Shown: one piece after another, positions 43,932 through 54,046 of the stretch
Layout of the letters: every line of letters begins with the position of its first letter
How positions within the stretch are numbered: the stretch's first letter is position 1
Assembly (NCBI GenBank): GCA_020002185.1
Contig: CM034538.1
Coordinates: forward strand, 69,010,060 to 69,074,059
Origin: Paraescarpia echinospica
Taxonomy: Eukaryota > Annelida > Polychaeta > Sabellida > Siboglinidae
Length of the DNA stretch: 64,000 nucleotides
Reading direction: 5' to 3'
Translations under genes and position numbers: made by a program
The notes under the pieces: generated by a model
The model's input: the letters and a program-made list of their open reading frames with translations, nothing else
Database searches by the model: none
Told to the model about the DNA's origin: nothing

Positions 43932-44342
43932 TCACCCTCCGCTGCCGCCGCCGAACACCTGTCTGAGCAGTGGCAGGCTAACTGTACTCGCTAACGGCGC
44001 TAGCAGGGCCGTCAGAAAACCACCCGCACCCTTTTGCAAGATGACACGCTTCTGCTTACGCGTAACGTGTTTGTCGACGAGTTTACGCAGGTGATCCCGA
44101 TATTTCGACAATACGCGTATCTGTTTCGGCGACAACTTCACGTTCCCTTTCAGAATGTTGTACGCGCAATCGCACAGACTACAAATGAGACCGGTGTCCG
44201 CGTGGGCGAGTAGGGCTTTTCGCAGAGCGATGTTCCGTCTATGTCTCTCCAACAGCTGCAGGGCGATGATGTGTCTCTTTGTTTGATTCGTCGGTCCCGC
44301 CACCTTCGGTCGTCTCTTCGCTGCCACCGCGCGCCCCGTCAT
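43932..44342 (-). CDS. Conserved small Polinton protein with hydrophobic C-terminus
   Basis: 136 aa from ATG 44342. Basic start (TGRAVAAKRRPKV), then ALQLLERHRRNIALRKALL, ICSLCDCAYNILKGNVKLS, QIRVLSKYRDHLRKLVDK and QKGAGGFLTALLAPLAST. The C-x-C-A-N-L-G-N pattern followed by a basic helix and a QKG-GFL--LL-P tail is common to Polinton proteins. The C-terminal stretch could contact a membrane or be a protease substrate. Function unknown. The stop is 3 nt before the next gene ATG, which implies a tightly packed late cluster. Confidence 0.6.
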   Translation of the reverse strand: MTGRAVAAKRRPKVAGPTNQTKRHIIALQLLERHRRNIALRKALLAHADTGLICSLCDCAYNILKGNVKLSPKQIRVLSKYRDHLRKLVDKHVTRKQKRVILQKGAGGFLTALLAPLASTVSLPLLRQVFGGGSGG

Positions 44343-44380
44343 AGCGACTAATAAACGGACGCGTCGTCTTCTCTCTCTTC

Positions 44381-45042
44381 TTATAGTCCGCCTACGCCAC
44401 CACCACCACCACCACCACCACCGCCACCCTTCCGTACGTACACGTACTGAAGGCGATCGTCCGGAAATATGCACGTACGCAGGCGCATGTCCTCTTCCGT
44501 TTCCTGTTTCAGATCCACGAATAGATAGCCGTACGCCGACGACGTCGCGTCTTTGAAAGCCTCTATCATGTAGTTGACCTTTCCCGGGTACATCTGTACT
44601 AGTGACCTACTTGACCGGCGTCTCGAGGGCTCTTGAATAGCACTATGTATTGAGCGTTCAGGCTGATTGTACGGTTTTCTTTCCCTTTCGGAAACATGTT
44701 CTGTCGCAGTTGTACGACCGACGTATTACAATGATGACTTTTTTTAGTAAATAGTACCGTCACCCGGCTATCGGTCTCCTCCATGAGGTCGTCGAGTACT
44801 AGAAGCGTTCTCGCTTTACCGTCTAAACGTTTCGGATCCGGCAGGCCGTCTACGAACTCTATTTTCGAAGACATAGACGCGTAGCCGCTCTGCCACTGTC
44901 CGTAACACCACAGGATTTTCTCCGGCGGCGGATCGATCATAGTGTCGTAACGTATCAAACGCTCGACGAACGTCGTCTTACCGCATCCCGTAGGACCGGC
45001 TACTATACACGTAAAAGGATGCTTCAACGACGGTTCGTTCAT
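44381..45042 (-). pseudogene. FtsK/HerA-type genome-packaging ATPase (one frameshift)
   Basis: From ATG 45042: a short N-terminus, Walker A GPTGCGKTTF, then KIEFVDGLPDP, Walker B LLVLDDLMEE and sensor-like NRTISLNAQYIVLFKSPRDAG, the classic Polinton/adenovirus-IVa2/poxvirus A32-like packaging ATPase. The frame then hits TAG at 44599-44601. The expected C-terminal part (PGKVNYMIEAFKDATSS, YGYLFVDLK) continues in the next frame to 44381, so a 1-nt loss near 44601 breaks the gene. The C-terminus ends in a run of Gly caused by a GGT/CCA repeat (about 44397-44427). Confidence 0.93.
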
Positions 45043-45094
45043 TTTTCACGACTGAACGACGAACACTTTTTTACGCTTCTTTATAACCATCGCG

Positions 45095-45524
45095 CTACTT
45101 CATCAACAGTTTACCGAGCGTGTTCTTCCCCACATCACCCGCGATTCCGCTATCCCAGAAACCTTCCCTACTCGCTACCCATTCCACCAATTCGGCGTCC
45201 CCGGTCGCCAACAGTGCAGCCTTCAAATCGCTCGATCGATCAAACTTCCTCCTCAACAACATCTTCATACATCTCACCCTAACGTCGGTCCATTTGGTTT
45301 CCATTCTCTTTTTTCGAATGTCGTAACCGCGTCGTTTCGCTGCATAAGAGCTTCGCGAACTTTTGATTGTTTCGGCACATTCCACGTCGTCGTACAATAT
45401 CGCTTTCCTATACTGATAGGCGTGCTCGACGGATCGAAAGCCCCGACCGAACGCCGACACGCGACACATACATATTCGACAAGAACGACCGCGATCCACC
45501 AAACCTTATAGGCGACGACATCAT
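45095..45524 (-). pseudogene. NADAR-domain protein (ADP-ribosyl-glycohydrolase type), one frameshift
   Basis: Family signatures are clear: FRSVEHAYQYRKA (with the Glu of the active pocket), KWTDVRVRCMKMLLRRKF, LLATGDAELVEW, FWDSG and GKNTLGKLLMK at the end. The upstream part, from ATG 45524, has SFLSNMY, matching the usual N-terminal strand, but it lies in the neighbouring frame; a 1-nt break sits near 45470. Total length (~143 codons) equals a stand-alone NADAR domain. Bacterial NADARs reverse guanine ADP-ribosylation in DNA made by DarT1 toxins; others act on riboflavin intermediates. It is the last gene before the right TIR, transcribed away from it. Its coding composition matches the element, so it is cargo and not host. 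Confidence 0.85.
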
Positions 45525-45651
45525 ACCGACTACCGATCATCCGCTACCGCCACCGCTTATAAACTGCGACTCGACCCCTAGGCTCCTAAGGTCAATGGTT
45601 TTACCCCGGTTATAGGTGGCAAGGTCGACGACATTTCAAAAACGAAACGTT

Positions 45652-46029
45652 AAAAGTACGAAACTAAACGTCAACGTTTATACAATGGTTTTAGCGTGGT
45701 TTATACAATGGTTTAGCGTGGTTACCGTCATAAACGCATTATTGCTTACGTCAGCACGCTCTAGGTACGACGTTGATCGCTAGGACTAAAATACTCTCTG
45801 TACTCATCGCTAGGTGGCATCTCTAGTGTAGGGGTAATCAATCATCCAATTAGCATTAAATTACATCGCTCATCAATCATGTTTTTTATAAGTAGGTTTC
45901 CGAAACTAATTAGTGTCAAAAAAAGCCTTTGATCTTTTTTTTATAAGTAGATGCTCGAAAACGTTTAGTGGTCATTAAATTCTTTTTTATAAGTAGGAGT
46001 TTGAGGTCGAACAGTACCTCCTATCTACT
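45652..46029 (-). repeat. Polinton right terminal inverted repeat
   Basis: 378 bp, inverted match to 28896-29280, ending CCTATCTACT. Three ttttataagtag boxes are kept. An 8-bp gap near the inner edge and about a dozen substitutions separate the two TIRs. Confidence 0.95.
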
Positions 46030-46035
46030 CACGCA
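46030..46035 (+). repeat. Polinton target-site duplication, right (CACGCA)
   Basis: CACGCA directly after CCTATCTACT, identical to 28890-28895. The context is itself a CACG repeat, so the duplication alone is weaker evidence than the uninterrupted paralogue at 28439-28460. Confidence 0.8.
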
Positions 46036-46037
46036 CG

Positions 46038-46077
<40 letters not shown>

Positions 46078-46255
46078 TACATACACACACACCCATATAC
46101 CAAACACATACATACAAGCACCACGCACCACGCACCACGCACCACGCACCACGCACCACGCACCACGCACCACGCACCACGCACCACGCACCACGCACCA
46201 CGCACCACGCACCACGCACCATGCACCATGCACCACGCGCCACGCACCACGTACG
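46036..46255 (+). repeat. CA microsatellite and (CACCACG)n minisatellite, unit B
   Basis: A CA run (46042-46095) then about 19 copies of caccacg (46117-46250). Paralogous to 28452-28672. Confidence 0.95.
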
Positions 46256-47080
46256 CACAGGTCTTTTTGAGAAACGTTTGTAAGTCAAAACAAATAAAGC
46301 TTAACACCAAACTGAGGATATATAACTCCAATCTCAAGTCAGTATTACTTTATAGCTCGGAGACACGGTGAATTACACAGAACATACTAAAACAGACTTT
46401 CATCAACAAATGCCTGCGCAGAACCTTACATCTAAAGAGGTCAGACAAGATGCCTAATACAACACTATGGGAATGGACCAATCAACTACAAATAGAAGAC
46501 GAAATAAAGAAGATGACATAAGTGGAGCGCAGTAGCGCAGCGATAACAGCTCCGGACCCTCGACTGAGAGAACGCGGGTTCGAATCCTGTGCGGCGGTGT
46601 GGAACCTTGGGCAAGTTCGTTTACTCAACATTGCTTCAGTTCACTCAGCTGTATGAATGGGTACCTGGCTATAGACAGTCGTGGATATTTGTGTACGAAA
46701 AGTCTTCGCGCATTAATTGCAGTATGGCTAAATTCTTCCAAGAGAAGTCGAGATGGTGGAGGTAGTAAAGTGTAATTAAAGCGCTTTGAGCTGGGGACTG
46801 GATACTGCGCTATATAAGATATATTTATATTTTTGACATGGAGATGGATAGGACATACACGGAGGAAACCGACAACAAACATCACACGACAAGCAATTAC
46901 ATGGAACACCCAGGGACGAGAAGAAGAGGAAGGCCAAGAAACACCCGACAGAAAGACATGGAAAACGAAAGAAAGCAGATGGGATGCATCGGCAGAGAAA
47001 TCAAGAAAATGGCATCAAACGGACTAGAATGGGGGACCATGGTCGATGGTCTATTGCCCCCAGCGAGAAAACAGGCATAA
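46256..47080 (+). pseudogene. LINE ORF2 C-terminal fragment, interrupted by a SINE
   Basis: The plus strand reads SNLKSVLLYGSET, FINKCLRRTLHLKRS and LWEWTNQLQIEDEIKK up to 46519, and resumes at 46834 in the same sense with [17 protein letters not shown] and a [14 protein letters not shown] end, losing frame near 46915. These are the last 200 or so residues of a non-LTR endonuclease/reverse transcriptase protein. A second, shorter scrap of the same part is at 28700-28795 on the other side of the Polinton. Confidence 0.8.
46520..46833 (+). mobile_element. tRNA-derived SINE, 314 bp
   Basis: Pol III promoter boxes are visible: A-box-like gtagcgcagcg (about 46532) and B box GGGTTCGAATCC (46576-46587). 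A central part with ccttgggcaagttcg and aatgggtacctggc follows, and then a tail with aaagcgctttgagc and gcgctatataa, as in SINEs of marine animals. It is flanked by TGACAT (46514-46519 and 46834-46839), which restores the reading of the LINE coding fragment when removed. Not a functional tRNA gene: no cloverleaf 3' half. Confidence 0.9.
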
Positions 47081-47235
47081 GTAAATAATTACATCAAACA
47101 AAGAATTGACAAATTTGTCTTCAGAACAGTGACGCGTCTGGACGGCAAAATATGTATTGTAGCAGCAATAAAGCCTATCGATACTTCACAAAAAACATAA
47201 AACGACTTAAATTCGAGACACCATATGCCTACCTG

Positions 47236-47299
<64 letters not shown>

Positions 47300-47335
47300 C
47301 GCGCGCGCACACACACCCTCACACATTCCCATATA
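47081..47335 (+). repeat. LINE 3' tail and CA microsatellite
   Basis: agaacagtgacgc, ggcaaaatatgtattgtag and ccatatgcctacctg repeat the tail at 28300-28430. A CA run follows (47240-47325). Confidence 0.85.
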
Positions 47336-47965
47336 TACACACCATCCCTGCCCAATATACAGAAACATACACATAAAACCACAACCATCAAATTGTTGAA
47401 ATTAAATCTTATTTGCAGAGCCCGCGATCAACCGATTAGATTGCTCCTTTCAGCATAGAGCCGACCACCCAGCAAAGATGGAAGCCACGAGGTAATTGTT
47501 GTAATAAAATATACGTTTTGGGATATATATTACCATGCTTAATGTTTATTTGTTGACAACATGTATGGATGTGTATACTTCATCCTTTCACTTCGTTTAC
47601 AGTGCAGAAAAGGATCATATTCTTTACAAAACTGTGAACTATTGAAGGAACAAGTAATTAGGCAGGCCAGCTGTAGTCCCTCTCCAGTTATTGTCCCATA
47701 AGTATCGTATAGATCTCGTCGCAAGATTCGGCGCTGTCTGTTTAATGACTGACCAAAATAAGCGTGACTGGGGAACAATAGACGCAGAGCCAAGCAGGAA
47801 TCTGCGAACTACGCTATAGCGCACATATTCGAACACATATTTTGTCAAATTTCCGCAAATAAATACTTACGTAATTGTACTATTTGTATTGCTACTAGCA
47901 GAGGACAATACGGTGATCAGTTGTTTTAAAATTAAGCCAAGTCGTCTTTTACATTCCTGTTTTAG
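47336..47965. other. Noncoding interval
   Basis: No supported gene. ctgcgaactacgctatagcg at 47796 recurs at 49627, so a small dispersed element is present. It ends at the acceptor attcctgttttag. Confidence 0.45.
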
Positions 47966-48232
47966 GTGTTTGCATTGTCAGCATGGGTGACTTCCAGCTA
48001 GGAAAACAATTTCGATATTGGGAAGAGTTTGAAAGTGCCCTTGCCATCTACCAGCAAGAAAAGTTGGTCCAATACACAAAACAGGTTCGCGAACTATTGT
48101 ACAGGCGAAGAAACGCATCAAAGATGGACAACCTTTGGATGCTGAACGTCTGCAGGATGCATACGTCACGTTTGGCTGCAAACACTTCGGCAAACCACGA
48201 CTTTCTGGGCATGGTGTCCGACCACACCAGAA
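47966..48232 (+). CDS. Exon of a FLYWCH/ZSWIM-like protein, with a likely 1-nt frame break
   Basis: The exon lies between the strong acceptor ttcctgttttag and the consensus donor gtaagtatt. From ATG 47983 it reads MGDFQLGKQFRYWEEFESAL then IYQQEKLVQY. At about 48083 sense passes to another frame: SRTIVQAKKRIK, DAYVTFGCKHFGKPR and ends RPHQ at the donor. A G-x-F-W-EFE-AL start followed by a C-K-H-G-PR core is seen in ZSWIM/FLYWCH zinc-binding proteins, many of them derived from MULE transposases. The frame break suggests a pseudogene or a sequence error. Confidence 0.5.
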
Positions 48233-48372
48233 GTAAGTATTTTTCGTGCAGATTTTTTGGGTCATTATTTTATTACTGCATCGCTTTTAATATTTGATAT
48301 AATATTTTTTATCAGGAATGAAATTATGAAATGTGAAAGGTGTTCTAACACAGAAACATTGTAAATACAAAA

Positions 48373-48453
48373 TTGTTCGATGTGTGTGTGTGCGTGCGTG
48401 CGTGCGTGCGTGCGTGTGTGCGTGCGTGCGTGTGTGCTTGCGTGCGTGCATGT
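48373..48453 (+). repeat. TG/CG-rich microsatellite (tgcgtgcg)
   Basis: A run of gtgtgtgtgcgtgcg units, intronic if the exon at 47966-48232 is real. Confidence 0.95.
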
Positions 48454-49346
48454 GTAGGAAATGTTCTGTGACATGTATCTTTGCCAGATGGTTAGAAGTT
48501 CAATCAAGAAAAGTATTTAAATTTGTTGTTAATAGTGTGTTAGTAAGCTGTGGCTGGATTTCAGTTGTTATTAGTTTATACAAATATATAGTACGTCCCG
48601 AGTTAATGATTTTAATACAATCAGTCAGATTTATGCTTCCTGCGTAGATATCATGAGTCTTTTGACGCTTTTCCCTGTTCCGTACACGAGGTTTCGCTTA
48701 GGCTTTTCCCCTTCATAAATCAAAGGTGGACAGGGTATTAGTGCGTTAAATAAGTTGTGTATGCATTTGTGATGGACGTTGCTAGGATTTAGTGTGTTCT
48801 ACATTACTATGTTCCATGTGTTGATATGTAGGCAAGCATGTCGTGTATTATTATGTACCATATGTGTATAATATGATTTTTGTATTAATACGTTGATGTC
48901 GAGATTTCATGTAATATGTTTGTCAGAATATATGTTGTGAAAGGATTTTAGTTTTTAATAGTTAGGCAAGTGTGATTTAGTATGTTATGTGTGTTACTAT
49001 TTAGGCCAGTGTTGAAATACCGGGGTATGTATGTTTATAAGTTAATAAAAACTGTTCTATTGATTTTGGACTGCATAATTGCGTTGTGTTAATAATATCT
49101 TGGAATATATAACAGTATAATAACTAAGAGCGGTAGCAATAATCATAATAATTTACCAGAAGTTGTAACTGCACCTATCTAAATTAAAAGTCGCATATAT
49201 AGACATTGGAATATCGAAGAATGTATTTACAACTACAAGGTCTATTTGCAAGGAAGTATTCATATGCATAATGAAACTTAATGCAGAAATAGCACAAAAA
49301 TACCTTTGTTTCTATACAAAAACACCAAGTACCCAATAACATATCA
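48454..49346. other. Noncoding interval
   Basis: AT-rich, no supported feature. tgttatgtgt/agttaggcaag-type strings give weak local repetition (48770-49020). Confidence 0.4.
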
Positions 49347-49790
49347 CCGGGGCCAAATTTACAAAAGGCCGCGCCAAACGCAGAGCCGGTTGGCTATGCG
49401 AGCTCTGCGAATAAGAAGTGGAATCTAATTCGCAGAGCTAGGTTCTACTAACTACGCTTAGCACCGCATATGGCTGAGCCAGCTGCCCGGCTATGCTATT
49501 ACTTAGCGTCACGTGTTTCATTAAACTCCTATGTTTGTTTATATTTAACAAAATCACGTAATTTACTAAGACAATCATCTTAGCGTTAAGAACATTATTA
49601 GCCGCTTCATGAAACCGGCCCTTGGGCTCTGCGAACTACGCTATAGCGTGCTCATTCGCTGAGCCGGCTGGGCTTTGTGAATAAGAAACGAATTCTAATT
49701 CACAGAGCTCAGCTCGGCTGTCGTGTGCCGATGGATGCCTCCTGACAGCCGCTCAGATCGGGCCGAGGGTGGCGTGCTGGCTGGGAAATG
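49347..49790. repeat. MITE-like palindromic sequence
   Basis: accggggccaaatttac near 49349 and catgaaaccggcccttgg near 49608 look like an imperfect inverted pair. gcgaataagaagtggaatct (about 49408) pairs with gtgaataagaaacgaattct (about 49677) in direct orientation, each with attcgcagagct/attcacagagct. The whole is probably one or two miniature elements, ends uncertain. Confidence 0.4.
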
Positions 49791-49970
49791 ATATGTTCAA
49801 ATGCCATTGCGAGTACCACTGAAATCTGATTTATCATTGAATGGTTCAATGGTACTGAATGATATGTTCAAATGCCATTGAGAGTACCACTGAGACACAC
49901 AGGTGTTTCATTGAATGGTATATTAAAATACCATTGCGAGTACCATTGAAACCTTTCATTTATCCGGGCG
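49787..49970 (+). repeat. Three ~66-bp tandem units (caaatgccattgcgagtacc)
   Basis: atgatatgttcaaatgccat with gagtaccactga occurs at 49787 and 49859, with a third variant (atggtatattaaaataccat) at 49915. Confidence 0.85.
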
Positions 49971-49975
49971 TTATG

Positions 49976-50016
<41 letters not shown>

Positions 50017-50024
50017 CACTATCT

Positions 50025-50280
50025 ACCGCATTGCCTGTACAGTGCCTCATAATACCGCATTACCTGTACATTTGTAATGACGACTATTACACAAATTTTC
50101 ACGCTCGAATATGCATAAATTATGCACAGTATGAATTCAGTTAACTATTTATATAAATCTAGGTGCTTGTTTTTGGTTTCAATTGCATATTTATAATTAT
50201 CCTAATTTTTATGTACAGGTAATGTTGTTTTAATTAAAACCATATTACCTGTACATATGTATATGTACAGGCAATGCGGT
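50025..50280. mobile_element. Miniature inverted-repeat element ACCGCATTGCCTGTACA
   Basis: accgcattgcctgtaca at 50025-50041 is matched inverted at 50264-50280. An inner pair, accgcattacctgtaca (50054-50070) and ...tattacctgtaca (about 50243-50255), adds a further repeat. The element (256 bp) is flanked by TA-type sequence and a TA microsatellite. Half-copies recur at 63371-63636. Confidence 0.75.
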
Positions 50281-52384
50281 GATTTCATGTATATAAACTT
50301 ACAGCCAATGAGCGGTCACTGGCTGACCTTTTATGACCTACGACACAGTTTTTCATGACAATAAATGGCGCCGGTGTTTTGTGTAGAGTTGCGCGAAACT
50401 GTATTTGTTTATATTCGATTCCTTGTCATAGTCGACTGCATTTTACCCCGGCATCAACCTGCTATGCTAGTTACACAACTTTAATGCTTATTGAGTGTAA
50501 TATGTGTGAGGTAAGCGACTGCGTTACCGACACTGACAGTTCTAACGAAGCCCATCAGCGTCGAACTCGACGAAGGTCGACAATATTAATATAATTCACG
50601 ATCAACAAATCCATGGCCCTTCTGGAATAACGTCATTCTAGAACGAGCTCGTATTGATTCATGTTCGACATTTTTATTCATATATCAATATTATTCTTGG
50701 AAAATTGTCAATGGCATATTTATATATATTGTAGGCTACTGCCCTTAGAACACTCACTAGTAGGAGTCAGACACACGATTTTTGAAGTAGGCGTCTTTTT
50801 CGGCGATTTGTTATTCAATATTTAGCACATAGAAAACCTTACGGAAGAAATGGTCCAGGTTTTTGTTAAAACTGCATAACACAAATTAGGACGCACGATT
50901 CAATACCATACATTACTAATGGGTGGGGGGATACACTGTTTATATGACAAATTGGAGCACCCAAACAAGCACTACTTGACTCTAATCCTAAGTTTGTATA
51001 TGTTCTACTGATCTTTACGTGTTGAATAAAATGAAAATTATAATCAAAGATATATTAATAAACTGTCATCAACATTTAAATGTTTGCTTCGATTTGCTTA
51101 AAATCAGGCCACAAAAATGTGATTAACAAATAATTTGATTTATATTAAGTCAGATTTCATTGCCATATTGTATTACTCGTGGACTATATGTGTGTTATAT
51201 AAAAACAGTCAACATAAACACTTTTTGTATGTAAATCAATTTATTAAGATACAAAATAATATACATGCATACATCTCATTTATTCAGAACACAACTCCAC
51301 ACAAAAATTAAAGTATTTGTCCCAGTAAAACATGTGTATACATGGCTATATTTAACACACCGGTATGTTTGGCCATGCAGTCTAGAAGACAAAAATGTAA
51401 TGGCTACTGCAGTATGCATACGAAACAATCTATTGCAGCAACTAGCACCATTTTAATAAAATAACAAAGACACCTTTACAAATACATCAAAGACAAACGG
51501 AACAGACTTCATTTGGGGGAGGGCCTGTCTGTTTCATGAATGCCGGGGGGGTGATGCATGCATCAATTTGTGTCTGTAATATATTTATTATGTTCTGTGT
51601 GTTTCACTGTTATCTATCAGTTTCCGGTCAATGATACTGTTGCTTTGCTATATTTAAAAAAATGTTTTTGTTGAAATCCTTTCATTGCCCAATCGTTTAG
51701 GGGGTGTCCGTCTCGTACACCTATGATCATTATCTTTGAACTGTTAAACTTTATTTGTAAAGCAGGACCCCAAAGGGTAATGTGACTGACATGTATAAAA
51801 TACATAGTTCCAAAATGCAAACAATCAACACAAAACGTGTAACTTACATAATATATAACTACCACCCTAAATAGTTAAATTATTAATTGCATGTTATCAG
51901 ATGGTAACAACATAGATCTACTACACAATTGTATTTGTTTGCATCAGCGTGGAAATGATGACAGTAGTATGCTACATTCAGTCACAGTAACATGCTTATT
52001 GCAGATCACTTGCTGAACCAATTGACATTAACAGTTGTATGCCTGTTGCTTTTTAAATAGTATTCTGGTATGAATATATGCCTATTTTCTGCAAAGAAGG
52101 TATGGTCAAACATGTAGTGAAGTTCGCGTCAGGTGCAATACTAATTACATGTGCACTTTACGTTCTATCACTCATCTAGTTTGCCAGGCATTTGCATTTG
52201 AGAACAACATTAGTCAGTCTGTATAACCAAACATTTTATGTAATTCAAGTACTTCTATAACAATAATACCTAATCAGTGTATAAACTCTAGAATGTATAT
52301 TTAATTATTATCCTACAGCACATTCTTAATGCAAAAGGAAAGGCAATGTTGCATTTATTTTTACTTTCGATAAGATCTTATCAA
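50281..52384. other. Noncoding interval
   Basis: AT-rich. A possible short exon-like stretch at about 50500-50595 (GC-richer, ending TAA) has no domain. Nothing else supported. Confidence 0.4.
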
Positions 52385-53060
52385 AAATGGCTTGCATGCC
52401 ATCAATGTCATTATGGCTTGTATACCATAAATATCAGCATGGCTAGCATGCCACCAATACCACCATGGCATGACTACCCTCAATACCACCATGGTTTGCA
52501 TACCATTAATACCATCATGGCTTGCACACCACCAATACAATCATGGCTTGCATACCATCAATACCACCATGGCATGCATACCATCAGTACCACCATGGCC
52601 TGCACAGCATCAATAAAATCGTGGTTTGCATCAATACAATCATGGCTTGCATATCATCAATATTACCATGGGAAAAATACCATGTGCATAATAATGGGTT
52701 GCATACTGTCAATACCATTAAGGGATGCATGCCATCCATACCAGAATGGCATGCATACCATCAAGAGCACCATGGCCTGCATGTCACCCGTGCCATCATT
52801 GCTTACATTCCATCAATACCATCATGTGTTGAATCGTATCTCTAAAATCATGCATTTTGATACCACCATGGCATGCATACCATCAATATCATCATGGGTT
52901 GCACACTGTCGATACCACCATGGCATGCATGCCATCCATACCATCATGGCTTGCATACCATCAATATCGCCATGGATTGCATACCATCAATAGCATCATG
53001 GTTTGCATACCACTATGGCTTGCATACCATCAATATCATCATGGTTTGACTACAAATATG
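52385..53060 (+). repeat. 26-bp minisatellite, about 26 copies
   Basis: Units of the form atggcttgcataccatcaat plus accacc repeat with substitutions. 26 bp is not a multiple of three, so three units give a 78-bp coding period and stay open in two frames; that explains the long Ile/His/Tyr-rich frames here. Confidence 0.95.
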
Positions 53061-54045
53061 TTGTCTTTATTATGGTCCAACTCTGCTTTGTTTGAAGGCT
53101 TCTATCTCTGTTTTCCTGTTGAAAGAAATGTCGGTGCAACAATTGAGCAAAAACAAGTTGTTAGAGAAAATCAACAGCACACAGTGTCATCTTATATGGT
53201 TTACTTAAATTGCATCACTGCAAACATTTAAATACATAGTATTGTTTAATTAGTCAAACCATCACTCAGTGTAATCATCCAATATATATTTTAAAAGTAA
53301 CGCAATACAACTGTGAAGCAGATGTACATAATAAGATCCATTCAAGCATCATCAAACTTTACGGTGCAGTATCCTTATCACTCGGATCAATGCAAACTGT
53401 TGGTAGAATGTTTTTCCTGTCTGATATCCATGAAATAAATGTGTGTTAAATATTAAAAATACTAGCATGAAACTTTATTGTAGTGGTTATTTTATTAACT
53501 TTAAAATATGCAAATGTAAACATTGCATTTTCTTCACTTTACTATAATAAACGTGTCTAGATAAGAGAAAAACGTCTGGGGCCACAGCACTATTAGCCTT
53601 CCTGTTGTGTTGCAATAACACTGTACCTTGTAATTTGAACTTGTAACTGGTATGTTTGAAATTTGTGGTAAATGAATGCAATATATCTAGCAGGTTGAGT
53701 GCTAGCATGTATTGGTAGTGAAACGATGTATATTTGGAAGAGTGTAGTTGGCGTAGTGGTTTTTCGCCATTTTTATTTATATGTCACGTGCGTGCAGGGA
53801 ATCATGTCTATTTTGGTAAATATTGATGGGCACCGAGCATGGATGTGTTGTAAAAGAGCTGGTGGTATTTGCCATTTCAAAAATTTGGTCAACATATCAT
53901 TTCTGAAAATTCAGATTTTTGAATAGTAGTTTCCTTATAATCTAACAAAACAGTAACAAGGCTGTCAGTGGAAAAGTTAGCAGTGGTCTGTGCCCTTCTT
54001 TGTTGTATACAAGTACAATAACTAACCAGGTAATCGTCCTTCATC
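53061..54045. other. Noncoding interval
   Basis: AT-rich; no supported feature. Confidence 0.4.
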
Positions 54046-54046
54046 A

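Larger units (their letters stand above)
28896..46029. mobile_element. Maverick/Polinton DNA transposon (polintovirus), 17,134 bp
   Basis: Both ends carry the same inverted sequence starting AGTAGATAGGAGG. The 6-bp duplication and a paralogous uninterrupted target copy (28439-28460) confirm the borders. The cargo has every Polinton hallmark: protein-primed DNA polymerase B, retroviral-type integrase, adenain-like protease, FtsK/HerA-type packaging ATPase, major and minor capsid proteins. It adds an RPA-like protein and a NADAR protein. Left-arm genes run rightward, right-arm genes leftward, meeting near 37.9 kb. The coding part is GC- and CpG-rich against an AT-rich host. Stops and frame breaks mark it as a decaying, probably non-autonomous copy. 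Confidence 0.97.

Noticed and set aside
28896..46029. A free-standing adenovirus or adintovirus genome
   Set aside because: Integrase, 6-bp target duplication and host repeats directly on both sides show an integrated Polinton.
46530..46600. tRNA gene
   Set aside because: A and B boxes are present but no acceptor stem or cloverleaf 3' half; flanking duplication and tail show a SINE.
52346..53231. Long His/Tyr/Ile-rich frames
   Set aside because: Produced by the 26-bp minisatellite, which keeps two frames open; no start context or non-repeat coding sequence.
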